A stretch of DNA of 64,000 nucleotides, from positions 186,001 to 250,000 of the forward strand of contig NZ_KB899378.1 of the NCBI RefSeq assembly GCF_000378185.1, given 5' to 3'. Made by a program: the position numbers and the translations under genes. The notes beneath the pieces are model-generated. The model did not search any database. It saw only the letters and a program-made list of their open reading frames with translations, and had not been told where the DNA came from. Source of the DNA: Salinimonas chungwhensis DSM 16280 (GTDB lineage Bacteria; Pseudomonadota; Gammaproteobacteria; Enterobacterales; Alteromonadaceae). This document shows, one piece after another, positions 8,726-17,500 of this stretch (position 1 is the first letter of the stretch; the number at the start of each line of letters is the position of its first letter).

Positions 8726-9056
8726 TATCAACTCCGTTGTTTGCTTAAAGAGTAATTCAATATAATTAATATGAAGCACGACGCGTGCCAGCTACATACT
8801 AAATATTTACTACTTCCTTTATGTGAATTGCAACATCAGGTATTGAAACTAGGATGCAAGGCCCTGCATGAATGTTTTAAAGGACAATAATACGAACATC
8901 CCATTGTCCGCCCTGCACCCTGACAGTTTTTTGCAAAGGTATCGCTGTACACTCCCCCCAAAAAAAGTACAAATTTTTTTTATAAGCATCCTCAACCTTA
9001 CCTGTGTCCCTTCGGGCACCTTTAATTTCCAGCAGCAATAGCGTGAGTATGCCTTG

Positions 9057-9073
9057 CTATGACGCCGTCATAG
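9057..9073. promoter_or_regulatory. 17-bp palindrome, possible operator
   Basis: CTATGACG (9057-9064), one central base, CGTCATAG (9066-9073): perfect 8-bp arms, the size of a homodimeric repressor site. It lies 177 bases upstream of the dioxygenase start. The regulator is unknown. Confidence 0.3.
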
Positions 9074-9122
9074 TCCATACCGGTTCGTTTCGATGTCTGA
9101 TTTTCAGATTAACCAATGACTG

Positions 9123-9205
9123 TTCACGCTGTAATTGTGATGATAACTGCCATACTTAGAGTTCGGCCCCGACATACTCTCTGCGCTTTTTTCACGCCGT
9201 AATTG
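9123..9205. repeat. pair of 15-base direct repeats upstream of the dioxygenase gene
   Basis: TTCACGCTGTAATTG at 9123-9137 and TTCACGCCGTAATTG at 9191-9205 differ at one base and are 68 bases apart. They lie in the presumed promoter region of the gene starting at 9250 and could be regulator-binding sites; chance cannot be excluded. Confidence 0.4.
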
Positions 9206-9249
9206 CATGGTAGGGTGACAGTTAATGTCAAGCTCATCAGGAGAACATC

Positions 9250-10257
9250 ATGGCCTCCACTGCTCTTTGGACCCCGGATGCCGCCAGTCTCAAAATACTT
9301 ACAGATACTGGTGTCCAGCTAAACCTACTCGAACCCATAGGCGCAGAAGTTTGCGGCATTGATTTAGCCGCCTCGCCGCCCGGTAACCAGGTCATTGAAG
9401 TACTGGAAACTATCATGGCTGAACGCGGCTTTGTGGTGTTCAAACAGCAACAGGATTTACAGCCTGAAGAATTTTTAGCAGCCAGTTGTTGGTGGGGCGG
9501 TAAAGAAATCCATAGCACCCACGGTGTGCATCCGGCTACACCGGGCCAAAACCGCGATATTTTTCGCTTATCTAACGACCCAAAAATCGGCATTCCCGGT
9601 GTAGGTCCCCAGTGGCATAATGATGGCAGCTTCATTCCCGAAACCTTTTCGCATTCCGGTTACCATATCATCCGTCCTGCAGAACGCGGCGGCGGCACCA
9701 GTTTTGCTCATCAGGGGGCAGCCTTTGCTACGCTGCCTGAAGAAACTAAACAATACTGGCGGCGCCTGGCCTCGGTTAACTCCAGTAGTGGTGTTGTGCA
9801 TCCTCTGGTGCACCAGCATCCATTAACAGGCAGAGAATGCGTATGGCTGCATCTGGGCATGACAGGCGCCGTTCTTGAGCAGGTTTCAGAGACGGACGGT
9901 TTTCGCTTGTTGAATGCCCAGGAACTTACCGCATTGTGCAGGGCTTATAATCAATTACTTAACGCCGGGTTCAGCCAGGACTTTGCTGTAACCTATGAAT
10001 ATCAGCAAGGGGATTGTCTGTTCATCGATAATCTTGCCGTGGCCCATCGAGCGGCACCTGAAGCCCACTTACCAGCTGACCAACAGGGACTAAGAATTAT
10101 GCACCGCAGCACAGTGAAAGGCCGTGATGTGCTCAAGCCACGGCTGGGGCTGCCGGTGGACGTGGATATATATGGCCCCCACCCGGGTGGCGATGGTATC
10201 TGGCAAAGTGGCGGTGTAGGTTTTCGCTGGGAATCCGATATCCCCATGCAAAATTAA
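9250..10257 (+). CDS. TauD/TfdA family Fe(II)/2-oxoglutarate dioxygenase
   Basis: A 335-residue protein of TauD/TfdA type. The iron-binding HxD is in PQWHNDGSF (about residues 119-127) and the distal histidine is in DNLAVAHRAAPE near residue 263; an Arg in GLRIMHRSTV further on would hold 2-oxoglutarate. Family members hydroxylate taurine, 2,4-D, carnitine precursors and many other small molecules, so the substrate is not predictable. RBS AGGAG lies 6 bases before the ATG. It stands alone with a long upstream region containing repeats, and nothing nearby (no ABC sulfonate transporter) supports a taurine role. Confidence 0.85.
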   Translation: MASTALWTPDAASLKILTDTGVQLNLLEPIGAEVCGIDLAASPPGNQVIEVLETIMAERGFVVFKQQQDLQPEEFLAASCWWGGKEIHSTHGVHPATPGQNRDIFRLSNDPKIGIPGVGPQWHNDGSFIPETFSHSGYHIIRPAERGGGTSFAHQGAAFATLPEETKQYWRRLASVNSSSGVVHPLVHQHPLTGRECVWLHLGMTGAVLEQVSETDGFRLLNAQELTALCRAYNQLLNAGFSQDFAVTYEYQQGDCLFIDNLAVAHRAAPEAHLPADQQGLRIMHRSTVKGRDVLKPRLGLPVDVDIYGPHPGGDGIWQSGGVGFRWESDIPMQN

Positions 10258-10369
10258 GCCGGTAATTGTGTAGGCGTAGCTGGGGCATGACGGTGTTTTA
10301 GGGCACACCTCACTATTCACTTACGATGCTTACATCAGGTTAAATTTTTTACAAATCCTTATGCACTGC

Positions 10370-10397
10370 TTGGCGCTGTCTTTTTTCTGCGTATAAT
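10370..10397 (+). promoter_or_regulatory. sigma-70-like promoter of the acyl-CoA dehydrogenase gene
   Basis: TTGGCG (10370-10375), 16-base spacer, perfect TATAAT (10392-10397), about 40 bases upstream of the ATG at 10436. Confidence 0.5.
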
Positions 10398-10435
10398 AAA
10401 AATTCAAACACCCGTTTAAATTAATAGGAGGGGGT

Positions 10436-12196
10436 ATGCCTCAGTATCGGGCCCCGATGGCAGATTATCAGTTTCTGCTTAAAGAATGGCTTGCGTTAGA
10501 CAGCCATTATCAACAATTAGGTATCAGTGACTTTGATTTTGAACTGGCCAATGAGGTAATTGCGCAGGGTGCAAAGTTTGCTGAAGATGTGATCGCCCCG
10601 CTTAATCGTACCGGCGACGAACAGGGTTGTAAGCTGGAAAATGGAAAAGTTACTACCCCCGACGGATTTGCCCAGGCCTATCAGGAATACATTGCTAACG
10701 GGTGGAACAGTATGCTTGGCGCGGCAGAATACGGCGGCCAGGAATTACCTTACACGATGGCCGTGCCGGTACATGAAATGCTGCATTCGGCAAACCTGAG
10801 TTGGCGATTAACCAGTATGCTGACTGAAAGCGCAGTGCTTGCTGTAACACGTCATGCCACTGACGATCTCAAATCAAAATATCTGGCTAAGCTGATCAGC
10901 GGGGAATGGACCGGTACCATGAACCTCACCGAACCTCACGCCGGTACTGATCTGGCGTTGTTAAATACTAAAGCAGAACCCCAGGAAGATGGCAGTTATA
11001 AAATTACCGGGAATAAGATCTTCATTACCGGCGGCGATCATGAGTGGACCAGTAATATCATTCATATGGTACTGGCCAGATTACCCGACGCACCTTCTGG
11101 TGTGAAAGGCATTAGCCTGTTTCTGGTTCCTAAGTTTTTGTTGGATGAAAACAATGAACCGGGTGAAGCAAACGCACTTTCGGTGGGCAGTATTGAACAC
11201 AAAATGGGCATAAAAGGCAGCCCTACCTGCGTGATGAATTACGACGGCGCCACTGGTTGGCTGGTTGGTGAAGCTAATAAAGGCCTCGCCTGTATGTTCA
11301 CCATGATGAACGATGCGCGCTTCCAAGTTGGTCTGGAAGGCTTGGGAGCCGCCGAAGCATCTTTTCAGGGGGCGCTGGACTATGCCCGTGAGCGTGTGCA
11401 GTCTCGCGCTCCGCAGGGTATACAAAACCCTGACGGAAAAGCTGATCCAATTGTTTTTCAGCCGGATGTGGCGCGCATGCTGCTAACCCAGAAAACCCAG
11501 ACAGAAGGATGTCGGGCATTAGCGGCGCTATATGCGAAATACATGGATATAGAGCGACTTGGCAGTGACGAAGACAAAGCGATGGCCGCGCAGGTACTCC
11601 AGTTTTTAACGCCGGTATGTAAAGCCTTTATGACAGACATGGGTCTTGAAGCCAGTAACCTGGGAGTGCAGGTGCTGGGTGGCCACGGCTATATTCGTGA
11701 ATGGGGCATGGAGCAGCTAACGCGAGATGTCCGCATTGCGCAACTTTACGAAGGAACCAATGGCATTCAGGCGCTGGACTTAATTGGTCGCAAGCTGACC
11801 CGGGACAAAGGTGAAATGATGGAAACCACCTACGTTGAATTCGGCAAGCTGGTCAGCGCAATTCAGAATACGGATATGCAGTCTCAGGCACAGGCCCTGT
11901 TGGACGATTGGCGGGCCAGCTCTGCAGATTGTCTGCGTCTTGACCCTACCGATGTGGCCAGTGCAGCCTGTGATTACCTGGCCTATACTGCGTACTCACT
12001 GATTGGAGTACTGTGGTACAGCATGGCAGATACTGCCACCCGCAGTGAAAATCAGACTATTGCCAGTGCCAAAGGAAAGTCCCGCGACTTTTATATCGCC
12101 CGGATTTTACCCCGTCGTGATGCCCATAAGATAGCAATGAAGGCCGGCAAAGCTTCAGTATTAGCTATAGCAGACAGTGAGTTTGATTATCTGTAA
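10436..12196 (+). CDS. acyl-CoA dehydrogenase, DmdC-like (long C-terminal domain)
   Basis: A 586-residue flavoprotein, longer than classical acyl-CoA dehydrogenases (about 380). It begins with YRAPMADYQFLL, the AcylCoA_DH_N signature, then has TMNLTEPHAGTDLALL and GNKIFITGGDHE (FAD/substrate-binding segments), EHKMGIKGSPTCVMNYDGA, and QVLGGHGYIREWGMEQ near residue 410 ahead of RIAQLYEGTNGIQALDL, followed by the extra C-terminal helical domain. This architecture is shared by 3-methylmercaptopropionyl-CoA dehydrogenase DmdC and by several medium/long-chain fatty acid dehydrogenases, so the substrate (DMSP-derived or fatty acyl-CoA) is open. A very strong RBS AGGAGGGGG precedes the ATG. It is monocistronic, with hairpins downstream. 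Confidence 0.9.
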   Translation: MPQYRAPMADYQFLLKEWLALDSHYQQLGISDFDFELANEVIAQGAKFAEDVIAPLNRTGDEQGCKLENGKVTTPDGFAQAYQEYIANGWNSMLGAAEYGGQELPYTMAVPVHEMLHSANLSWRLTSMLTESAVLAVTRHATDDLKSKYLAKLISGEWTGTMNLTEPHAGTDLALLNTKAEPQEDGSYKITGNKIFITGGDHEWTSNIIHMVLARLPDAPSGVKGISLFLVPKFLLDENNEPGEANALSVGSIEHKMGIKGSPTCVMNYDGATGWLVGEANKGLACMFTMMNDARFQVGLEGLGAAEASFQGALDYARERVQSRAPQGIQNPDGKADPIVFQPDVARMLLTQKTQTEGCRALAALYAKYMDIERLGSDEDKAMAAQVLQFLTPVCKAFMTDMGLEASNLGVQVLGGHGYIREWGMEQLTRDVRIAQLYEGTNGIQALDLIGRKLTRDKGEMMETTYVEFGKLVSAIQNTDMQSQAQALLDDWRASSADCLRLDPTDVASAACDYLAYTAYSLIGVLWYSMADTATRSENQTIASAKGKSRDFYIARILPRRDAHKIAMKAGKASVLAIADSEFDYL

Positions 12197-12205
12197 TAAT
12201 GAAAA

Positions 12206-12230
12206 CCGGGTTAGTTAATGAATAACCCGG
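12206..12230 (+). other. stem-loop after the acyl-CoA dehydrogenase gene
   Basis: CCGGGTTA (12206-12213) / TAACCCGG (12223-12230), perfect 8-bp arms with a 9-base loop and no T tract. It stands immediately ahead of the main terminator. Confidence 0.45.
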
Positions 12231-12239
12231 CATGGTCGT

Positions 12240-12279
12240 AAAAAAAGCCCCGCTCATCACACTGACCGGGGCTTTTTTT
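12240..12279. terminator. bidirectional Rho-independent terminator
   Basis: Seven A, GCCCCG (12247-12252), 14-base loop, CGGGGC (12267-12272), seven T. It lies between convergent genes ending at 12196 (+) and 12345 (-). Confidence 0.85.
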
Positions 12280-12344
12280 GCGGTGTTTTTATATCTGCCT
12301 ACTGGCCCAACATAGCCTGCGAGCAGATATCTGCGGGTTAAAAG

Positions 12345-14405
12345 CTACTTATCCAATGCTTTAAATCGAACCGCGGCGCCTCCGGCAGCTGCCAGATTCA
12401 GCGTGAGATTATCCTTAGCTGTAACCGTTTTGGTTTCGATATTCATAGCATAGGGGTTATCGTTCCAATGGGTCTTGGCGCTATCCTCATAAATTTGTGC
12501 TTCATACCGTTGACCTGGCGTCAGAAAGTCCAGCTTTACCGACACCTTTCTGGGTTCCTCGTTAGTAATAGCTCCCAGATACCAGTCATCGCCTGAATAA
12601 TTACGGTATTGTTTTGCCTGTCTGGCAATAACCACATAATCACCCACTTCTCCCTGCAACGCTTCAGTGCGCTCCCAGTCTGTAGGAACATCCTGGATAA
12701 ACCGGAACGCTTTTTTGTGCTGCAGATAATTTTCAGGCAGATCAGCGGCCATTTGTATAGGGCTATAAAGAACCACATATTGAGCAAGCTGGCGGGTCAG
12801 AGTCGATTTAGGACGACGCACAAAGTCTGCAGTATCGTTGTCCGGCACATCGGGCCGGGTGTAATCAAAATTAAAGATACCCGGCGTAAAGTCCATAGGA
12901 CCTGCCAGCATACGGGTAAAAGACAATGTGGGAATATGACTTGCCGGATTCGGCGCGCCTACGCCGGAATTATATTCCTGGCCGCGCGCACTTTCCCGGG
13001 AAATCCAGTTGGGATAAGTACGGCGCAGGCCGGTATCTTTCACTGATTCGTGGGTATTTATCGCCAGCTTATAGTCAGCCGCTGTGCGCACATTCTTCAA
13101 AAAGTGGTTTACTACAGGCTGGCTGTCTGTAAATTCATAGCGCATGACGCCATTATCATCCCGGCGTTTGAGATTTTGACCAAACGCAACATAGCCGGTT
13201 TTAATTTGCTCCACGCCATGCTCCTGGTACAGCCTGAATCCTTCTTCCATCTGTTTTTCATAATTGGTAATGCCGCCGGACGTTTCATGGTGCCCGATAA
13301 GCTTTACACCTTTTTGTTCGCCATATTCAGTTACAGCTTTAAGGTCAAAATCCGGATAACTTTCGGTAAAGCTGAAAATTTGCGAGTTTTCAATCCAGTT
13401 ACCATCCCAACCCTGATTCCAGCCTTCAACCAGCACCCCATCAAAGCCATACTCGGCGGCAAAATCCATATACTCCTTGACCCGCTCAGTGGTGGCGCCA
13501 TGCTTGTCACCTGACCCCCATGAATATTTCCCGATGTGCATACCCCACCAGATACCGATGTATTTGCCGGGGTTGACCCAGTCAACACTGCCTAATTTAT
13601 TTGGCTCATTTAAGTTCAGTGCGATGTAAGAGTTGATCAGATCAACCGCCTCTTCTCCCACTGTTACGGTGCGCCATGGGCTCGTAAAACGACCGTCTTT
13701 ATGCACCAGGGTTCCGTCGGCACGCGGCGCCAGCCTGGCCTCCATCCGGCCTTGTTCCTGACGTTGCAGGCTCATCCCTGCATAGTCCACAAGTGCCGCT
13801 TCATGGATCGCCAGGTGCGTGCCATTTTCGTACGTTACAGTGAAAGGCGTATGCGCCAGATCCACATCCTGTAATGGCGTCTCACGGTAAAGATACTCAT
13901 AACGCTCTCTGCCCTGTCCGGGAATCCAATAAGCAGTCGCATTGTCCGGGTCGCTCAGATTAAATTGCGTAAGCTCACGAGTAATGTTGCGCTTGCCTTC
14001 GCCTTCAACCTCATATCTAAATCCGATGCCGTCATTGAAGACACGAGCACGTACCACGAACGTTCGCTGCTCATCGTTCATGTGTGTAAACTTGACGGCC
14101 AGCTCATTGTAGTGGTTGTCGATAATCCGCTGTTCGCCCCATGGTTGCTCCCAACTGGCATTGTGTTTATCCCGACTCACCTCGCTGACGGTGAAATCAC
14201 GATACATAGGCTTTGCATGTTCAAAGGTAAAGCCCAGCTTACTGTTATCAATTAAAGTCTGGCCTTTAAACTGCAATTTGTACTCAGCCAACTCGTTGGC
14301 ATCAGAAAATGTCAACGCTACATCACCGTCAGGGGACTTGACCGAAATATCCTGAGCCTGTGCCGATATGGCAACCATGCCCAGTGCTAAAGTAAAATAT
14401 CGCAT
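12345..14405 (-). CDS. glycoside hydrolase family 97 protein (inverting alpha-glucosidase type)
   Basis: A 686-residue secreted enzyme with a signal peptide (residues 1-17, ending AQA). It has the GH97 plan: an N-terminal beta-supersandwich (about 20-270), a TIM barrel opening at KYIGIWWGMHIGKYSWG, and a C-terminal beta domain. In the barrel the sequence shows GFDGVLVEGWNQGWDGN, GHHETSGG (Glu374), INTHESVKDTG (Glu453) and SRESARGQEY (Glu471). These glutamates fit the inverting, Ca2+-dependent SusB-like branch rather than the Asp-nucleophile retaining branch (family knowledge). Likely substrates are alpha-glucosides such as malto-oligosaccharides. No transporter or regulator is adjacent, so it is not in a classical PUL. 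Confidence 0.9.
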   Translation of the reverse strand: MRYFTLALGMVAISAQAQDISVKSPDGDVALTFSDANELAEYKLQFKGQTLIDNSKLGFTFEHAKPMYRDFTVSEVSRDKHNASWEQPWGEQRIIDNHYNELAVKFTHMNDEQRTFVVRARVFNDGIGFRYEVEGEGKRNITRELTQFNLSDPDNATAYWIPGQGRERYEYLYRETPLQDVDLAHTPFTVTYENGTHLAIHEAALVDYAGMSLQRQEQGRMEARLAPRADGTLVHKDGRFTSPWRTVTVGEEAVDLINSYIALNLNEPNKLGSVDWVNPGKYIGIWWGMHIGKYSWGSGDKHGATTERVKEYMDFAAEYGFDGVLVEGWNQGWDGNWIENSQIFSFTESYPDFDLKAVTEYGEQKGVKLIGHHETSGGITNYEKQMEEGFRLYQEHGVEQIKTGYVAFGQNLKRRDDNGVMRYEFTDSQPVVNHFLKNVRTAADYKLAINTHESVKDTGLRRTYPNWISRESARGQEYNSGVGAPNPASHIPTLSFTRMLAGPMDFTPGIFNFDYTRPDVPDNDTADFVRRPKSTLTRQLAQYVVLYSPIQMAADLPENYLQHKKAFRFIQDVPTDWERTEALQGEVGDYVVIARQAKQYRNYSGDDWYLGAITNEEPRKVSVKLDFLTPGQRYEAQIYEDSAKTHWNDNPYAMNIETKTVTAKDNLTLNLAAAGGAAVRFKALDK

Positions 14406-14550
14406 GTTTTACCTCGTTATCCTGATGATTAATGCATCGGGTTTCAAAAATATCATTCAGTATTAATATTAGCGGGTTAGCTCAGATGGAGATCACATCT
14501 GCATGCGCTTACAGGTGCCTTCGATAGTATGGTCTAAGCGCTGCAGAAAT

Positions 14551-14585
14551 AAAAAAGCCAGCGGGTCTGGGACCGGCTGGCTTTT
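14551..14585 (-). terminator. terminator of the large nuclease gene
   Basis: GCCAGC (14557-14562) / GCTGGC (14576-14581) with flanking A and T runs, just after the nuclease stop at 14600 on the - strand. The symmetric flanks also allow reading from +. Confidence 0.75.
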
Positions 14586-14599
14586 TACATAAAGCAGAG

Positions 14600-17500
14600 T
14601 TATCTAAATAAAGAACGCAGACTGAAGCGCTCGCGACGAGTCGGTCCGTTATCTTCTTTTGCACAGGCTTTGCGGGTGCAAAGGCTGCGGAAGTAACGGA
14701 TGTCTCGGGAGTTGATTCGTCCATCGCCATTCAGATCCAGCTCTGGACTTAGCGGCTGGTTAAATATGATGGCACGAATAAAGGCTGCGTAGTCAGCATT
14801 ATCTACATCGTTATCACCATCAAGATCGCCAATAATCGAAAGGTTAAAGCTGGTAATAACCGGATCGTGGTCAGAAGCACGGAATAACAGCGTGTTTAAC
14901 CATGCTTCAGGCTTGTACTCATCGTTATAGTCGAAAGCCGGCATTTCATCAGCGTTTATAGCCCAGGCTGTCGCGTCAATCATTGCATCGGCCAGTGGCC
15001 CGCTTATCAATTGATAATCCAGCGTGCCGGATTCGCCACGGAATGTGTAAGTATACGCCTTATCACCATCTACTTTGGCCAGTGCGTTGATATAACCTGA
15101 ATTGGTCAAATACATAATCGGGTCTTCTTTAGCGTACGCATTCAGATCCCCCATAATGACTTTTGACTCACCCGGGAACTGCTCCTCAAGCCAGGTATTT
15201 AATGCAATAGCTGCACGGCTGCGAGTCAGGTCACAGTTGCCTGCCAGTGGATCATCATCACCTGCACCACAAGACGAACCTTTTGATTTAAGGTGATTCA
15301 CACTGACCACAAAGCTGCGCGTGGAGTCAATATGGCTGAACTTCTGGGCCAAAGATGGACGGTTTCGCGAAGCAAACAGAGGGCCATCAGCATCGCTGAT
15401 ACTGTTTTGTGGTGTCAGAATCCGCGCCGCCCCTTCTGGTTTAACCCGATCTGTGCGATATAACATGCCAGTGGTAATTTCGTCTGTACCGATAGTGTCA
15501 ACGCCGGCATCCACATAGGTGTAAACCTCAGCCCCCATGGCTTGATTCAACGCATCGGTAAGCTGGGCAATCATACTCAGTGGGCCGAAACCGTCATTTT
15601 CAATCTCCATCAGACCAATCACATCGGCGTCCATTTCCACCATAGCCGCAACAATCTTTTCCAGTTGACGCTGATATTCTTCTGTATTGTCAGCACCACG
15701 CGATGTTGGAAAGCCCTCGCCCTGGCCATTACCATTAAACAGGTTCAGTACATTGAAGCTACCCAATGTCAGGTTGCCACGATCCAGCTGGGGTGAATCC
15801 GTGCGGAAATTTTCCCGGATGAGATCGACATTTTGCAATGGCCGCACCCGATAGTTGGAAAAGCCATAATCCATAACGCCCAGGACCTGAGTTACTTTAT
15901 CGCCCAGACGAATTGGGTTGTATGGATCAATACCCACGCCACCTATCAGATATTGCGCGGCGTTGCTGCCATCAGCGTTATCATCAATAATCAGGCTGTT
16001 GCGCGCGTTGGCTGTCGCCAGTTCGCTGGCTTGTTCTGAGTCTGGCGAAAACAGCTGAGTGGGGATATACAGACGTTTTGAGGATACTGTAATTTCACCG
16101 TACTGGCTGTAGCTGTATACATTGTTGATAACCCACTCGTCGCGGTTGGTAATAAGCATACCTTCAACAGCTTCCAGCTCTGCTTCATCAGCAACAGGCA
16201 AGGTCAGCGCAACCGGTGTTACCGTGTCGGTACCGCAGACTTTGGGTGTCGTTTGTGCACTTAGTTGCGTGCGGCCGTAACGCTCTGACACACTGCCGGT
16301 AATGCGCACTACATCCCCTGCCATCAAGTCACTGTTGTCACCCGGTGCATAGACAAAGATACCTTCAGATGTGGCCGGGTTGTTATCAGCGTCCTGATCT
16401 TCTTCCTGAATGAAAAAGCCACTTAACGCTGGCGTGATATGGGTAATCACCGCTTCCACTTCAACATCCTGACCGGCCAGAGGCGACTCATAGCTTTGTC
16501 CCTGAACAGTGTGAATCATGGTTGCTGGCGCAAAGCAGGCAGTCGGCTCGCCGGGCTCGCCCGGATTACCGCCATTGTCTGACTGCTGATATTCACCCAG
16601 CCCGTCAAAAGTGTCTTTGGCGAACCCGTTCCATTGCTGTGCAGGATCGAATTCGTCGTAAGCGTTGGCATCACCTTTTGTCACCGACAACATGCGGCGC
16701 AGCGTATTATCCTTAGTGCTGGTGTCGCCACTGCCCCATTCAGTTTTTACACCGATCTGACCAATCGAATCAATAATTTCGCCGTTATGTAACAGCACGA
16801 CTGCATCATCACCATTGAAGCTCACCTGTGATGAGAGCATATCAGATTCGCCGGTTATCGCCGGATCGGCCTGATTATTGGCCAGCACAAAAACATCGCC
16901 AGGTGCCAGGTCACCACTTAGCGATATAGGACCATTGCCGGTCTCACTGCCGTTGGCAAATATCTGCACCGCGTAGTCAGTCAGCGATAGACTGGTTGAG
17001 CCGGTATTCACAATTTCCAGCGCTTTATTGAAGCTGCTGCCTTCAATATATTCAGAAAAGAATGGCTGCGCCGGCATCAGGCTATAGGAGCCTACAGGTA
17101 TGGGTGTTACAGCTGATGCATTGTCGGCCTGACCATCTAATGTGTCCTTGCCCGGTATCATCCAGTCGGTAGCAGTGAACTCGCCATCAGGTACACCACC
17201 GGTACGATACGCAAAGCTGTCGGCATATTCCCACACCTGACCCGTGCCATCGACATCGGTTTGGCCGTACAGATCGACCCGATCGCCGTTACAAAATACT
17301 TCAATTGCATCATCACCATTGATGGACATGGCACCGGACGTGTAATCAGGCGCAAAACCAAAAAAGCTGGTGAAACCATCAGTTTCACTGGCAATATAGA
17401 GATAATCACCAGCATTGGCGCTGACGGCGGGGAAGATAAACTCTTCGCCGCTACTGCCATTGCCATTATTGGCAGAACCAACGCCACAGACACTCAGATC

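Larger units (their letters stand above)
8726..9249. other. long intergenic region between divergent genes
   Basis: About 520 bases without a supported gene, separating the divergent acidic lipoprotein and TauD-like genes. It holds a 17-bp palindrome at 9057-9073 and a pair of 15-base direct repeats at 9123 and 9191 (listed separately), plus an A/T-rich patch near 8961-8985. I could not place convincing -35/-10 pairs and saw no tRNA or conserved RNA. Confidence 0.5.
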
